Assembly: GCF_043641665.1 (NCBI RefSeq)
Contig: NC_092196.1
Location: forward strand, 17,833,692 to 17,897,691
DNA from: Enoplosus armatus
Taxonomy: Eukaryota; Chordata; Actinopteri; Centrarchiformes; Enoplosidae
Length of the DNA: 64,000 bases
Direction of reading: 5' to 3'
Shown here piece after piece: positions 48,517 to 61,960 of the stretch. The first letter of the stretch is position 1. Every line of letters starts with the position of its first letter. The position numbers were made by a program, and so were the translations under genes. The notes below the pieces were generated by a model. That model made no database searches, was not told the DNA's origin, and saw only the letters and a program-made list of their open reading frames with translations.

Positions 48517-51500
48517 ACAGTATGTCTCCAATTAATGAGCAGCCACGGTTGAAAAGATGAACAATATGAAAAGTCTCTGTCTTAGCAACAAAAACACAAA
48601 CATAATTCTATTGTAATGATTATGATGCAGCATGTGAGAGTCCACGTAGATCAAGTGAGGTATTAAACATATTGACACATGGACCTGAGGCCTGCAACAA
48701 TAGAACAGGACTCTATCCCACTTAATTAGACTGAATATTGATCACTGGGAACCAAAACGACCTATTAAGACCTCCATCATGTGTGTGGTGGGACTTTCTG
48801 GCCCTGAGTTAAGTTTCTCAGGAAGGACTTCCTCGTATGAATTTCCACCTCTCACTGAAACATTAGCGTTTGACTGGTGGAGCCTGTTGGGGGCGGTGCA
48901 CTGCCTCTGTGTAATTGCTCCCTCAGAGGCTCAGTTCAAAACCCCTTAAACTTAAACCTGGACTTTGAACCAGCATCTGAAGGCTGCGTCTCAGGCAGTT
49001 GTGTATGTTTAGTCCAGCTGCCTTCGTCTTGTAAAATTCATTGTTTCAGCCTGGAGAGAGGCAGTAAAACCCTCCCTCAGATCTCTTAACGTTTTTCTCT
49101 GCGGGATAATGTTCACTGCAGCAGCTTTCAACTTCACCTTCTCAGGACATTACGGAAAACTCACTCTCCCTCTGTCGTAAAGACACAAATTATTCTCACA
49201 GATTTCTTTTTTATACAGTACCCACAGCAGCAGTTTCTTCCTTCTTGATTTAATTTCTTTTAATAAACAGGATCAATATCTTGTGATATCTCAGTTCTTC
49301 CCTGAACAGCATCCTCGCAGGCCTAATTTCACATTTTACCATTTCCTATATGACTGTTGCAAAGCTATCTCAAATCAATAAGGTCATTATGGAACTCATT
49401 ACACCATTACAATGCATAAGGAGCTGTCCTTACATGCGGTTCATTAAGCATCAACATTTCTGCAAGCCAGTGTTGGAAGCTGCTACCAGAGAGAGGTCTT
49501 CTTGATTTCCCCCAACCGGGATTTAACGCTCCTGTGCTCGTATGCAAAGATGAAAAGGGTGACGGAGACGCTCGGTTTGAATGTAACTAGCCAGCAGCGC
49601 ACCATGGATTTGGTGTGTATAAATGTGGAGGAGTGGAGGAGGAGCTGAGGAGAATCTCCTGACACAGATGAGGCCATGTGAAATTTGCAAAGCCTTGATT
49701 AGGAGGGATTGTCTCTTCCTCTAAGTGGAGATTAAAAAGGAGACTTTTCTAAAAACGTTACAGAAAATATGGGAATTTGAGACAAAGGGGGAGAAAACTT
49801 TGTTAAATGGAAAGTCTCCACAGTTCAGGCAGGGACGAGAGAGAACGCTGGCTTGAGGAAATAAGTCCAGCAGCAGGGGATGGGTTCTGGTTGGAGATGC
49901 AACACAGGGTCTAATCTTTACTTTTACAAAATACTCCTCACCCAACTGTGTTCTGGTCCAGAAGAGCTGAGACAACTCAACTCTTCTCCCACATGTTAGC
50001 AAGACACAGGAATTGACTGAAAAACAACATCTAACACACAACTCTAACCAGCTAAACATCATGCAACTTCATACAATCGCTACATAAACCTGTAAATCCA
50101 CTCGTGTCTCTTTCTTCATAGTTTCACTCCGTGTTTGATTGGATACTAAACTAACATGTAGTTATGTCGGTATATTTTCTGTAAACGTATAGTACTGGAG
50201 AGAGTACTATGCCGCTGCAGCGGTGCGTGATACTTTTGTATTTGTAGGAAAGTGACAAAAAGTGAGACACCACTGAGCGTTAGCTTGTAACATTTTAATG
50301 AAGCCAGTGAAGACAGGCAGCTCCGAGAGGAGCTCAGTGGCTTGTGGCTGATTTGAGAACCGTGTCAATCTTTAATTCAATTATCTCATGCAGTTTTAAA
50401 CATGACAGATCTTTCAGAGTGATCGTTTGTTTCTGGTGCCATCTGAGGCCGGGCGAGCTTAAGCAGCAATTTGAACTTTTTGTAATAATGTAAGCATAGT
50501 CCAGCATTGTTTTTTCAAATAAAAGGATGTTATCTGATGTCTTAAAATCTTATAAACTCCCAAAGGTTTTAGCTTGTACTTTATTACGTGCTTGTATACC
50601 ATTAATTTGATTTCCATTGTTTTATCTCGTGCAAAAAAAAAGGATATAAAGAAAAACTGCGAGCAACAAAGTGAGCAGCGGGGTTAATGTTTGAAGCTAT
50701 TTTTGTAATAAATTAGGTTATGATGCTAAATCAGAGCAGACAATTATATATAAAAGAGAATGTGAGTATTAAAATCAGGCGTGCAGTTTTAGATTTACTG
50801 AGATTAAAATCCAAACATCCTCCAGCACAAATCATTACCCTAAAGAAATGTTTGACTTTCACATCATGTTTATTAATTAATAATTTAATATATTACTGTT
50901 GAGTTATATTTTCTGGAAATTGCATGATGATTACATGCAACATGAAGTAAAAAACGGGACTATATGTCATGTGGAGAAAAACCAAAACTCTCTTTCTTTT
51001 TTAAAGATAACAACCACAAAGTCTTGTTTAACTTCTATGTAAATGTAGAATTTAAACTCCTCAACTGGTCGTTAAAACTTTCAAATTTCCAGATATAAAC
51101 TCAATACCCAAGACGCCACCATCCCGTCCTCCAAGGAGGCTACGAACATGATTTATCTCCTACAGTTGCAAAAAGGTGAGAAGAAAGCTTCTGCAGAAAT
51201 GGCCCGAGCAGCATTGAGAAAGAGCGTGAAGCCGATACCTTGTTGCTGAAAATCGAGGCATTGTGGAATCATGGAAATTGTGGTCAACCGCCCTACTTGA
51301 ATGTTAATGTCAGATGCCCCCGTGTGAAACACAGCAGTCCGTTAAAACTGCAGGCCTGTTTGATGCTCCACCTGAGTCTCTGATTTGCATAATCCCTGCC
51401 TGAAGAGTGAGGGCGATAAGCTTTTAGGTTGAGGTTGTGAGCTTGTGGCAGTCAGCAGTTTTATCCCAGAGGCATGCCGCTCGTGTTCTGCGGGCAAACA

Positions 51501-52339
51501 TAAAAGCCCAGACAGGACCGATAATGGCTTAACAGACCTGCTGGGGGACAGCCTTTGCACGCTCACTCATTTAAACAAGAGAGGAAGAAAAACAGCTACG
51601 ACAATCTGAGCCAAAGCGAATACAAAGTCAAGATTACCCCGCCTTGGTTCAGAGTGCTGATTCGTCAGTCTGGGACTATTCGTGCTTATCTGCCCTGCCG
51701 GTCACTCTGCGTTTTGCCGACACAAACAACTCCCTTCAGACGGCTTCAAACTTTTAAGGAGATGAGATTGTAAAGCTAATAGCCTCAAGTCTCAAGCAGA
51801 GGGGTGAAATCAGAGGCAGGCCAGATTCTTAAGACAATTTCTCTATCAAATATCTGAGTGTCTCTGACTCTGTCCTGCTGCCCCTGCTGATAACGTGGCG
51901 AGAGGAGGGGGATTGCGGTCTCTCTCCTTCTGGTCTCAGGATTACTTCAGCCATCTTATCCTCCTCTGGCTCGCCCGGGAGCAGCAGCCCCTGACCTCTG
52001 CTGTCAACCGAGGGCTGTGCTGCCAACTGAGGAGGCGGGTAATAAAGTAGACCGAGCACAGAGACTCTCATACATACTGGAACACGCTGGGAATGTCCAA
52101 TGAACACCGAGCACACACATTCTCGACACACACCAAATAAAACCAGCAAGCAAACAGCAGCTTCATGCTAAATTTATGTCAAAAACAACACAGGCAACAA
52201 GTGAGCAAGCAAACTTCATCAATTCTGACAATTTACATCAAAACTTGAACTTATTACAGGTTGTTTTGCAAAGTGTAAATACTCTATATTATTGGGCTTA
52301 AATGCCATAATTAATTAACTGTCATAATACATACAAGCA
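48517..52339 (-). other. First-intron segment, nothing recognised
   Basis: No microsatellite of note, no recognised element and no exon. The minus-strand frame at 49721-50062 (113 codons) is Cys-rich but has no family resemblance I can name and no splice context. Confidence 0.5.
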
Positions 52340-52901
52340 AGCATCATTTTAATGACAAACTCACAACAGACAGTGGAATCTATCACTGAAGAGCTCAGTG
52401 GCCCTGTCATAGGATGCCATCTTTCCAAAAAGTCCATTTGTAAAAATGTCTGCCCTTCTGCATCTTCCCCTGCCAACTGTAAGGTCTGTTAATGTGATGT
52501 GGAAATACCTGGGAGCAACAACAGCTCAGCCATGAAGCCATGCACCACACAAGCTCACAGAATGGGATTGCCAAGTCCTGGAGCACATAGCGTGTAAAAA
52601 TAATTTGTCCTTGTTGGCAACACTGACTATCAAGCTCCAAACTCCCTCGAAAAGCAACATCAGCACAAGAACTGCTCCTCAGGAGCTCCAGGACCCGGGT
52701 TTCCATGACCGTGCAGCAGCCAGATAAACCTTCAATCACCTTAAGCAATGCCAAGTGTCAGAAGTGGACATGATTGTTTTCTGGACTTACGAATGAGAAT
52801 GAGATTGGTCCAATGGATGGACCAATCTGGGTCCCAGCGGACACGACCTTCAGTGGAGGAGGAAGCCCTGCACAAAGAAAGGTCTGCACAGAGCGCTGAC
52901 C
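52340..52901 (+). mobile_element. Decayed Tc1-like transposon, transposase remnant
   Basis: A plus-strand relic of a Tc1-family transposase gene, recognised by a series of short stretches in the right order: GAAGAGCTCAGTG, GTCATAGGATGCCA, GGAGCAACAACAGCTCAGCC, CACACAAGCTCACAGAA, GTCAGCACAAGAACTG-like, GGGTTTCCATG, GCAATGCCAAG, GACCAATCTGGGT and CTGCACAGAGC. Many substitutions, a lost start codon and at least two internal deletions (around 52775 and 52880) make it non-functional. The left terminal repeat is eroded beyond recognition, so the boundaries are approximate. Confidence 0.85.
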
Positions 52902-52917
52902 ACATGGGGATGCTATA

Positions 52918-52987
52918 TTGTGATAGATGTGGAAAAATATTACTATTCAAACCAAGATATTGACTTCAATCGTATTGCCCAGCGCTA
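52918..52987. mobile_element. Truncated MITE end (ATTGCCCAGC type)
   Basis: GATAGATGTGGAAAAATATT and CGTATTGCCCAGCGCT resemble the terminal part of the same family as 43976-44202. It directly follows the Tc1 relic, which suggests nested or adjacent insertions. Confidence 0.5.
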
Positions 52988-54934
52988 ACACACAGCGTGA
53001 CTGTACGTTTCCTTTGTTGTAGCCTTTGCCATCAGCCTGAAGCCCCCCAGAGTCTTCCCTCAGAAACACAGCAGCACCAGGTGACGGAGAGAAGAATGAG
53101 CTGCTCCTGACATGGGGGGAAAAAAAGAGATAAGGAGGTCCTCAGACAAAATGGATGGTTCAAATTACACAGACAGGCAGGTCTATTAATATGGAGGAAG
53201 AAGGTTTTTTTTTGGCGCCGTGTCCCCACCTAACATGCTCCATCTATCTGACGTAGCCAGTCAAACTGTCAGACAAACAATACACAGATCTCCCTGGAGA
53301 TTAGTGGATACATGTCGGGGCGTACTGTAAACACACAACGCGTCACTGTACGAAGCCAGGAGGGCCTTTGATGTTTCTGCTGCAGTGGTGTTCAATGTGA
53401 CCTCAATCCACATCCTTCATTGTAACTGAGGGGAATACTGGAGCGTTCATTATCCCCCCGCCTCCACCGCTTCCATCCAGAACTACTCACACAACCCGAG
53501 TGTAAAAGCGTGAGCCGCGTGAATGTATGTATCATCACGCATTGCCATCGCACACGCACACGCACACACACGGGGATATAAAGAAGTTGAGATGCACCCG
53601 AGAGTCTTCAAAGTGAGCTCATGGCTCAGCGTCTAGCCAGGAGTTATTTTTTCTACCATTCTGTTTTCTTCACATCAAAAGCGTTCAATCGGATGACAAG
53701 TCGTGTCAAGGCAGTTCCAACTCGGTTGACTATCAACTCTTTTAGTCAAAGGATCTCTTTCTCACTCATTCCCCCCTTTTTGCTTCCTTACTTTGTAATA
53801 TAGACTCCACTCTGAAACCATGACAGCTGCAAAAAAAAAAGGAGAAAAAAATAAATCACTCCCTCTCACAGATTTGTAGCTGCAGCGCTCGTGATAAGGT
53901 GAACCGGACTATGATTTATTTCATATTTGCTAGCTGTCATCGCTGTCATTGCCATGCACATCCTTCTTTCCTCCTCACCTGGTTTAATACACAGGAAAGT
54001 CTCAAACAGATGCACACTGCACAGGCTCATGGCGTCTACTCCACCCGCTGACGGATTGACTGATCTCTCTTTTTTTATTTTTTACAAACATCTGCTTCGA
54101 TCCGCTTGAATAATAAAAGGCTAAAATGAAAACATTGTACTGCAGGGTATGAATAAATGAAACGTCAGGAAAGCGGAGGAGGAAAATATAGCCAGAGTGA
54201 GTGAAGGGGACGGTGGGAGGGGGGACAGACGGCGAGAGGGAGGCAGCTCAGAAAGTCAGTGAAGGAAGAGATGATAATGATGAGCCCTGAGACTGGCGAC
54301 TATTTTAAGACTTCCTAAAAGTGAAACGACAGCTTCAACAGACCGGAATATGATTGGTTTTACATGAGCACATACAGAGTTCAATTCATTGGTCTGCTGA
54401 ACACTGGACCATGCCCGCCACGCCTGCATTCAGGCAATTATAGATAGTGTTTGGGTTGCATATAATGACTTTATGCTTTCCATATCTATTAATATGACAA
54501 TTATTTTCTATAAAAAGGATAATAATTTCCTAAAACCCAAGCTGGCGTCTTCCAGTTGCTTCGTCAATAAACCCCCAAAGATATTCAATTTAACATAATT
54601 TAAGACAAATAAAGTGCAGCTATAAGTGCTGGAACCAGCCTTTTTTTTTTTTGCATTTTAGCTTGAAAAACGATTATTAAAGTAGTTTAATAATCCCACA
54701 TAGTGCAGATTATAGACAGACAGACAGATAGATAGTACAGTAGAGTGCAGTACATGAAACTATGACAGTAGTTTTGCTGTCTCATAAAGCCATGCTCTGC
54801 TCATCTAAAATCTTTGGCCTCGTTTCTCCAGTGGACGTCACACTTTATGTAATGTGTTCTGACAGGAGCGCCACGCCCTCTGGATTCACACACTATACAC
54901 CGCTGAGAGGCACACCAAGCTCCCGATACATATA

Positions 54935-54935
<1 letters not shown>

Positions 54936-54983
<48 letters not shown>
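54936..54983. repeat. (CA)24 microsatellite
   Basis: 48-bp uninterrupted run of alternating A and C. Confidence 0.97.
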
Positions 54984-54985
<2 letters not shown>

Positions 54986-57033
54986 ATTCCCACCAGCAGC
55001 AGAAGCAGCAGCAGCAGATCCGGCAATCTGACGTGGCAGCCCACCAGGGAGGTACGAGCTGAGTGACGACAGACTGAGAATGACAAACAGGCTATAAAAC
55101 AGCATCATCGAGAGTAAAAACAGAGGGGATCTGTTACAGATCCTTCGACGCGTACTTCAACAACGTCAACAGAGGCTGGTGGATGTAAAGCTGCGAACTG
55201 AGAGGGAGGATTTTGCAGCAGTGCAAAATGTTTAGGCTGTTTGGCCGAGACGCCTGGGTCCATGTTGGTTGAACCCAGACATAAACAAAATGAGACTTTG
55301 CTGTTTGCTTACTCACATCTCTCTGAGCAGAGAAGTGTGGCGATGACAAAACATGCAACAACTGTAGCTCACAGTGAGAGGGGGGAGAGTTGAAGGCTGT
55401 GATTTTAGATTGGGGGGCTGCCTGCTCTTTGCCCCTGTGTGGTCTATCTGAAAACGTTATTTTTAAGGAGTGTTTTGAGGAGAACGTCTTTGTTACTTCA
55501 GCTATTTAGATGCAGAGCAGAGCTAAGACACTGCTTGACCTGCTGTTAAAGCTGACAAAGGGATACCACTCTTCACGTCTAGAGTAAACACCGAGCTCAT
55601 CACAATAAAGCCACTTCTGAGAGACTGGAGGAGAGGTTATGTTTAGAGAGCATTCTTCACATTCGACTATAATACAGAGAAATTCAAGTCCACAGAGCCT
55701 CAGCTATCAACCATTAACTGTTTAAACTCTTATTTGAGGCTAGTTAGCCTAGCTTGCTGACGTTAGCACTGTTCCCGTACACTCAATGTTGTGTTTGTGC
55801 TGCATTAAACAAAGGAGGGGGCGTAGCTAGCATTAGCTATCTTTTTTTGGTGTTTTAGGTGTGGTGATGGCCAAACGGTAAAAAAATGTAGTCACAGAGT
55901 AACAAAGGGAGTGGACTGAGCAGCAGCTAGCCGCCTTTGTATCTGTTGGACCTGAAGTTGTGTTTTTAGTTCCCACCCTAACAGATATTGCATCAGTCAA
56001 GTGATTAGTATCGACAATGTCAGCGGTTCCACCAAATCAAGCTCCCTGGAAAAGACCAATATACAGCAGGGGATGCTGTGAAATACTGCTGAAAAATAGA
56101 TAACATTTTAATTTTCGCTTTTTTGGTTATTTTGACCAACTTAGAAGACAGTCAAAAGAAATATTTAATATATACAATATATATTGATGCATATGTTTAT
56201 TTCACTACAAGTACAAATAGATAAGTTCATGTTTAGTGATGACATCAGGTACATCAGGTACATCTGGGGAGAGTTAGTGAATTAAACCTATGAACATAAA
56301 ACTCAATAGGTTAACACAAAGCACACAGAGGAAAATCCATGTCACATAAACAAAGCAACCCCCTCTCCCTACTTTAATAGCCAGGTGCAGAATGAAACTC
56401 CCATAAAATGTATCCGAGCAGCTTCTCTGGGCTGTTACGTAAAACACTGATAAATCACCAATATGGCAGCATGAGTAATAAACTCATCAGCAACTGCTTC
56501 TTATTTACTGGGGGGTCTTATTTCCATCCCATAATTAAATTTTTATGCTGTGTGGGTGTGTGTGCGTGGCTGTAGCTGTGAGCTGCACGGTCTCAGTAAA
56601 CATTTACAGCCTAGCTGAGTGCAAAGGTCTTCTCATGGCAACCGACATGGTTTTACACTCAAATCAACATTATAGGAGCTGACATGAGGCACTGTTAGTC
56701 CACTTGGATTAACACTTGAACATGCTGGAGACTGACGCGAGTTTGTCGGCGCATCATCTCTACTCTGTTCTTTTTTCCTCCATGACGTCCATCTCAACCG
56801 CTTTTGCTGGCGTTGGTGTAGTGCAGGTCAGGCGGAGTCAGATCCTAATTTGCTTACGTGTGTGTGCTAGTGCCAAAAACAACAGCAGGAGGTGGTTTTG
56901 TAGTGCAATCTGAGTGGAGATATCTGAGTCACGAGGGCTTTGGTGAGCTCCGGCCTTCGTCCTGAGAATCAGCCAGACATCCCAGTCCGAAGCCTCCGGA
57001 GACGAGGACTGTCTGTCCGGCCAGGCTGCTGCC

Positions 57034-57036
<3 letters not shown>

Positions 57037-57064
<28 letters not shown>
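57037..57064. repeat. (CA)14 microsatellite
   Basis: 28-bp uninterrupted run. Confidence 0.97.
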
Positions 57065-59464
57065 CGCGGCCCGTTTGGCTGCCACACCGGAGCTCGATCC
57101 CCTCGGTGGATGTTACTGACAGCTGAGGCTTATCTGCGACTGAAAACAACCGATTAGCCTTTTTTATAAGCTAATTGGCTTCTGTAGTTGTTGCTAAAGC
57201 TCAAAATTCTGGTACATGATGGAGCATTGAGATAAACAGATATGTAAACATGTGGGCATGTCAAGGTTTAGTCCTGGAACTGACTGAAAGCTGATTCAAG
57301 GGTCTGAGGAGGGACTGCAGATACCCCGCCACAGGGGAAATCATGTTGGGAAGGTTTCTGGAATAGACTTTGTGGGCTGTGAACTAAAACACACTGAACA
57401 CAATTTTCAGTTTAAACCAAAACTCAGCAGCGGCGTCTCTCCCTCGTACTCAGTCTGCTGATTTCCCCTCTTCCCCTCTAGTTCACTGTGTAACTCATTT
57501 TTCACATTTTCACACTCTTCTTCTTCGCTGTACTTCCTAGTTTTCATCGGTCTACTGACCTCCTGACATTTGAGATTCTACCAGCACCGACTATTTTGGA
57601 TGATTTAAAAAAAAAATGCAGAGAGAACAAGAGGGGGCAAATGCAACATGCTTTTTAGACTTTTCAGAGAACTGAAAAATGTATTGGTATTGCTCAGTGG
57701 CTCTGGCTTTCCACTCGGCTGGAACCGAGCACTACAAGTCCAGCTGTGATGGAGACAAAGGTCTGCAGGTCAGGACCCTGCTGGTCAGGGTAGGAAGGGG
57801 CACAGTGTGTGGCAGTCATTTTACTGCAACTCTTTATACAGTACCTGTAGCTCGGGCTGCAGCTTTATCACACACCAAACAGATCGTGAAAAATAAAAAG
57901 GGTATTTGGTTTGAATGGGTTTATAATGCATATGATTCAAAATTACTGCTGTGTGAAGGTCTTGGGGCTTTCCCAGATAATCCGGGAAAATCCGGAAATA
58001 ATAAACAAGACTGACAGCCAAAACAGAAATATCATGCCTGATTTGAAGCAACTGAGTAAAAATAACAGCAGCAATAAAAGTGATAAAAATGCTCTGAAGT
58101 TTTTTAAAATGAGCTTTAGATATATGAAAAGAAGTTCTCAGCTGCAGAGATAAAGCAGAAAACTTCTAAAGCCACTTAACTTCCTGGAGGCAAAGAAATA
58201 AATCATACATTGCACCTTGTCCCTGATGATCTGCTCCAAATGAAGGAGTCTATGTGCCGTTATTAAGATCAAATCAGTCCAATGTATGACAGATGGTCTG
58301 TGATTACCATCTCACTTTGTGTGATAAACACCTTTATGGAATTAAAACAGAACAAATCCAGTCTTATTAGCGCTGCTATATTCATGTGTATTATCATCAT
58401 TGAGTTTGTAAGTCTGTGTTTCATTTGATTTGAACGGAGGTCTCATTAGGTTTTCCTGTATTTAATAAAAGTTAATGAATATTTCCTCATTAACTTATTG
58501 GAGCTTGCTTTCGTCTAATCAGTGCAGTTTGTCAGGACAGCCTCGCATGGCCCAGACAGTTCGATCAGTGTGGCACATGGATGCGAGTCATGACCGTTAG
58601 TGGGAAACAAGGTCAGCAGCCAATCATTGTGACAGTTATAGACCTGTAGGGGCGCGTTTACGAGAAAATCTGCAAAAATAACATGCGTGATATGAAAATG
58701 CGCCATGCTGCTTTGTGCTTCGGCCCGGCGTTCATCCTGCCGTATATTAGCTTGCAAAGCTGGACATGATACACGCTGCAAATTACCACCGGACCCCTGA
58801 TAAATCCTAAAGATAGGATCACATCACTGCTGCATGCATAACAATGACTGCTGCTGTAAAAGTGCAGTCTATTGACGCAACCTTGAAGCAGCTTGTCTGC
58901 TTTCTGGAAATAAAGATGAAACTGTGAGTCCAGGATATTCTGAGCATGTCCTGCTGAATGGCCAAAACAAAAATTGGTTTTATTCAAGGAACCTCAGGAG
59001 TTCTTTATTTGTGTTCCTCAGTGAATTGCCAGTTATGATACACAGTGCATGATATTACGATGCTTCAAATAGGCGATGATTAAGCCTGCAAGAATCGCTA
59101 GTCAACAAATGCTGTGCCGAGTGGCAAAGGATGTATTTAATCTCTGGTGAGATATATGCATCTTATTTATACGCTTTTAAACAAGATTTATGGTCCCTGC
59201 TGTGTCCAATCCAATCTTAACGTTAGGCTAATTAGAATTGGTTTGGGGAATGGTAGAAGGCTGAATAGGAAGTCTGCTGCTGGGTGACTCGTCACCTCCC
59301 AGGACGACACGCTGGGAACGGATCATAAAGGGAAAACGTTATGGCTGCTATTTCCCCAACCGAATAAAACCAGTTCAGCTCCATTCATATGCTGAGAGGA
59401 AGCATAGATGAGTTAAAGCTCTGCATTTGCAAAAGTGGATATAAGTTACAGCAGTAATCAACAT

Positions 59465-59492
59465 GGGGGGGGGGGGGGGGGGGGGGGGGGGG
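59465..59492. repeat. Poly-G run (28)
   Basis: Twenty-eight consecutive G on the plus strand, the longest homopolymer in the window. Could form quadruplex structures; the true length may be affected by sequencing error. Confidence 0.95.
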
Positions 59493-61859
59493 TTTACTGT
59501 GATGAACGTCTCAACCTACACCACACACTCGGTATGACTTCCATGCATCTTGTTAATGAGGCTAGAGAAACTACAAGGTAGGCCTTCGCTGAGAGTAACA
59601 GAGATGGATTTCCCAGCTCGTCTCAATTAATGGTTATAAAAAAATAAGGATTACCTTCCTACGCACATGCCACCACGGAGAATGAACGCTGCAGGTACAG
59701 ACAGAGAGCTCATTCTGGGCACATTCAACATCTACTTCTGACTCAAGCTCTTTCCCAATTTAAATCATTTTGAATTTGTTTAAAATATCAGTCATTAAAT
59801 ACGATATGTAGAAGGCTGAAATCAGCGATGCACCCTCTTATAGTTATGTAACTCATGTCTGATGCTACAGGAGTTAGTGATGACATTAAAAGTTTATAAA
59901 TTTATAAACAACACTGATTAATGTGCATTTGCATAAAAGCATCCTCCTCCTTACTTGCAGTGACTTGTGACACTGTGACCTCACGACGTACAGCACAAAG
60001 GCAACGAGCGGACCGGACGCTGGTCGGTGTGATGTGACGCAAAAGAGGAGACAAACAGCAAATGTCTCAGTTATTCTGTGTGCTGAAGCTTCAAATCAGA
60101 GTGTGCTACTATGCACACTTAGCATGTCTTGAATATAAGTCTAAAAACGTATCGGTTTGTGTACATGTACAGCCTTTTTCTTTTTACGTTGCTGTATGAA
60201 GCTCCATTTGGATGGGATTAATGTTACAGAGGTGGGTAATAAAACATCTCACCTTATTCTCAGTAATTAAACTCATCCTTCCCGAGGGCATTTTAGCCAT
60301 TGGCAAATTACAGGAGTTCTGTATATAAGGATAAATTATGGGAAAACCCTGTGACCTTCATCCCCAGTGGGCTTATGATAGTATTTTTTTTAATTTTATT
60401 ATCAACAACAGTCCAATTAATGAGCTTCTCATATTGTTTTTCTTTCTTTTGTTTTCTTTATTGCGTGAGTTGACTAATACTAAACTCAGAAATTATGAGA
60501 GTTGTGCAGCACTAACTCACTTCATGATTCACACTGTAAGAGGAGAACTGTATTCTTTCACATGTGCAAAACACTTCCTTTTCCATTTCCCATAGAGCCT
60601 GATTCAACCCAAGATGAATTATTTACCACAGCACTCTTCCAGCCACATCACAAAGCATACCTAATAAATGGGCTAGGTCCTAAGGCATTTATGCACTGTT
60701 CAACCAGTGTAAGTATTAAAGTGGAGAGCACCTTGTCAACTACTGACATCTGCCAAATTTATTGGCCATGACCAAATGAATATTATTTAGCAATTCAGTT
60801 CAAAATTCTCTTTGTCAAATGACATCTAAAAGATTGGAAAATGTTAGGACGCTGTGCCCTTGAGAAAATAGAGCAGTATCACTGAAGTTTTAGAATTTCA
60901 ACCGACAAAAAAAATCTGGTAGGTGATATTATGCGGTTCAAGATGAGGGCAACTGGTGATGCTAGAATTAGATGAACATAAAAAACAAAATTCTGCAGAC
61001 TTCTGTGCTTCACAGTGAAGCAAACCATAGCTACAGTACACCAGCGAGACTGTAATACTCATTAAAGACCAGAAAGCAAAACTGCTGGATTTATAAAATA
61101 TAGAGAAAAAAATGTTGCTATTCTTGTATCCTCAGAGGGGCAAACGTTGTCAGGGTTTGCTTGAGGGAGGAGTCCTGAAAACGTGTTGTTAGCTGAAAAA
61201 GTAAAAAAAAGTTAAACTCATGTGTCCTCGGTGCAGCAGCCACTTTAGGACTCGTCAAGCTCACCTACGCTGAGTTCAACTTTTATTAGTCTAAAGGCTC
61301 CATCAGACGAATATTTGCTCTGCCTCTCCTTCACTTCCCATTGAAGCCCATTTGTCTGACGACTTCAGCTCTGTCAGATGGGATTAAACTTTGATCTGCA
61401 AATTTGCAGGATTAACTAACAGAAACAATGTTGTCTTGATGAGTCTTTTGTTTGACAACGGAGGGCTCATTGGTTCTACAGTCACTACCAGACTATAAAC
61501 AGCAGGATTGCTCGGCTCAGTTTTTCTTGATTACCTATTTGAGTGACATCACATCCTGTTACGGAGCAGTCCGGGCAAGTAGTAGTAAACTAGTAGTAGT
61601 AGAGTAAACTGCACTTAGTCAGCCTCAAGAGTAAAGGGCTCAACTCTGCTTTCAAGTGAATGCAATCGTTTAGCTTGTTATTGCACAGTGCTAACATTTA
61701 GGAACAAAGTCATCCCTTTGTGTTACTCTTTACTGACAGATGTTTCTACTATTTTGTCCACCCCATTTATATGAGTAGACTAAAAAACAGTTCAACAGCA
61801 CCAGAAACTGCATCCTCCAAAACGATCACACAGTTGAATCAAAACTCAAAAACAGTTTC

Positions 61860-61960
61860 CAGAAACGGAACATTATAGATTATGAAGGATTTTATTGCAG
61901 GACTGTTGTATCAGACTGCATTACTTTTAGTTGGGTGTACCTAATAAACTGGCAAGTGTA
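61860..61960 (+). repeat. Candidate interspersed repeat tail
   Basis: GGACTGTTGTATCAGACTGC, then ATTACTTTTAGTTGGGTGTAC and CTAATAAACTGGCAAG, resembles a recurrent fish repeat end. Length and class not determinable here. Confidence 0.45.

Noticed and set aside
49721..50062. 113-codon Cys-rich minus-strand frame
   Set aside because: It begins with a hydrophobic stretch that could mimic a signal peptide, but there is no cysteine spacing or family I can name. Treated as chance.
52802..52828. 10-bp inverted repeat AGATTGGTCC/GGACCAATCT
   Set aside because: Explained by its position inside the decayed Tc1 transposase sequence; a chance palindrome.
58469..58496. 10-bp inverted repeat around GTTAATGA/TCATTAAC
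   Set aside because: Short and AT-rich; expected by chance in intronic DNA of this composition.
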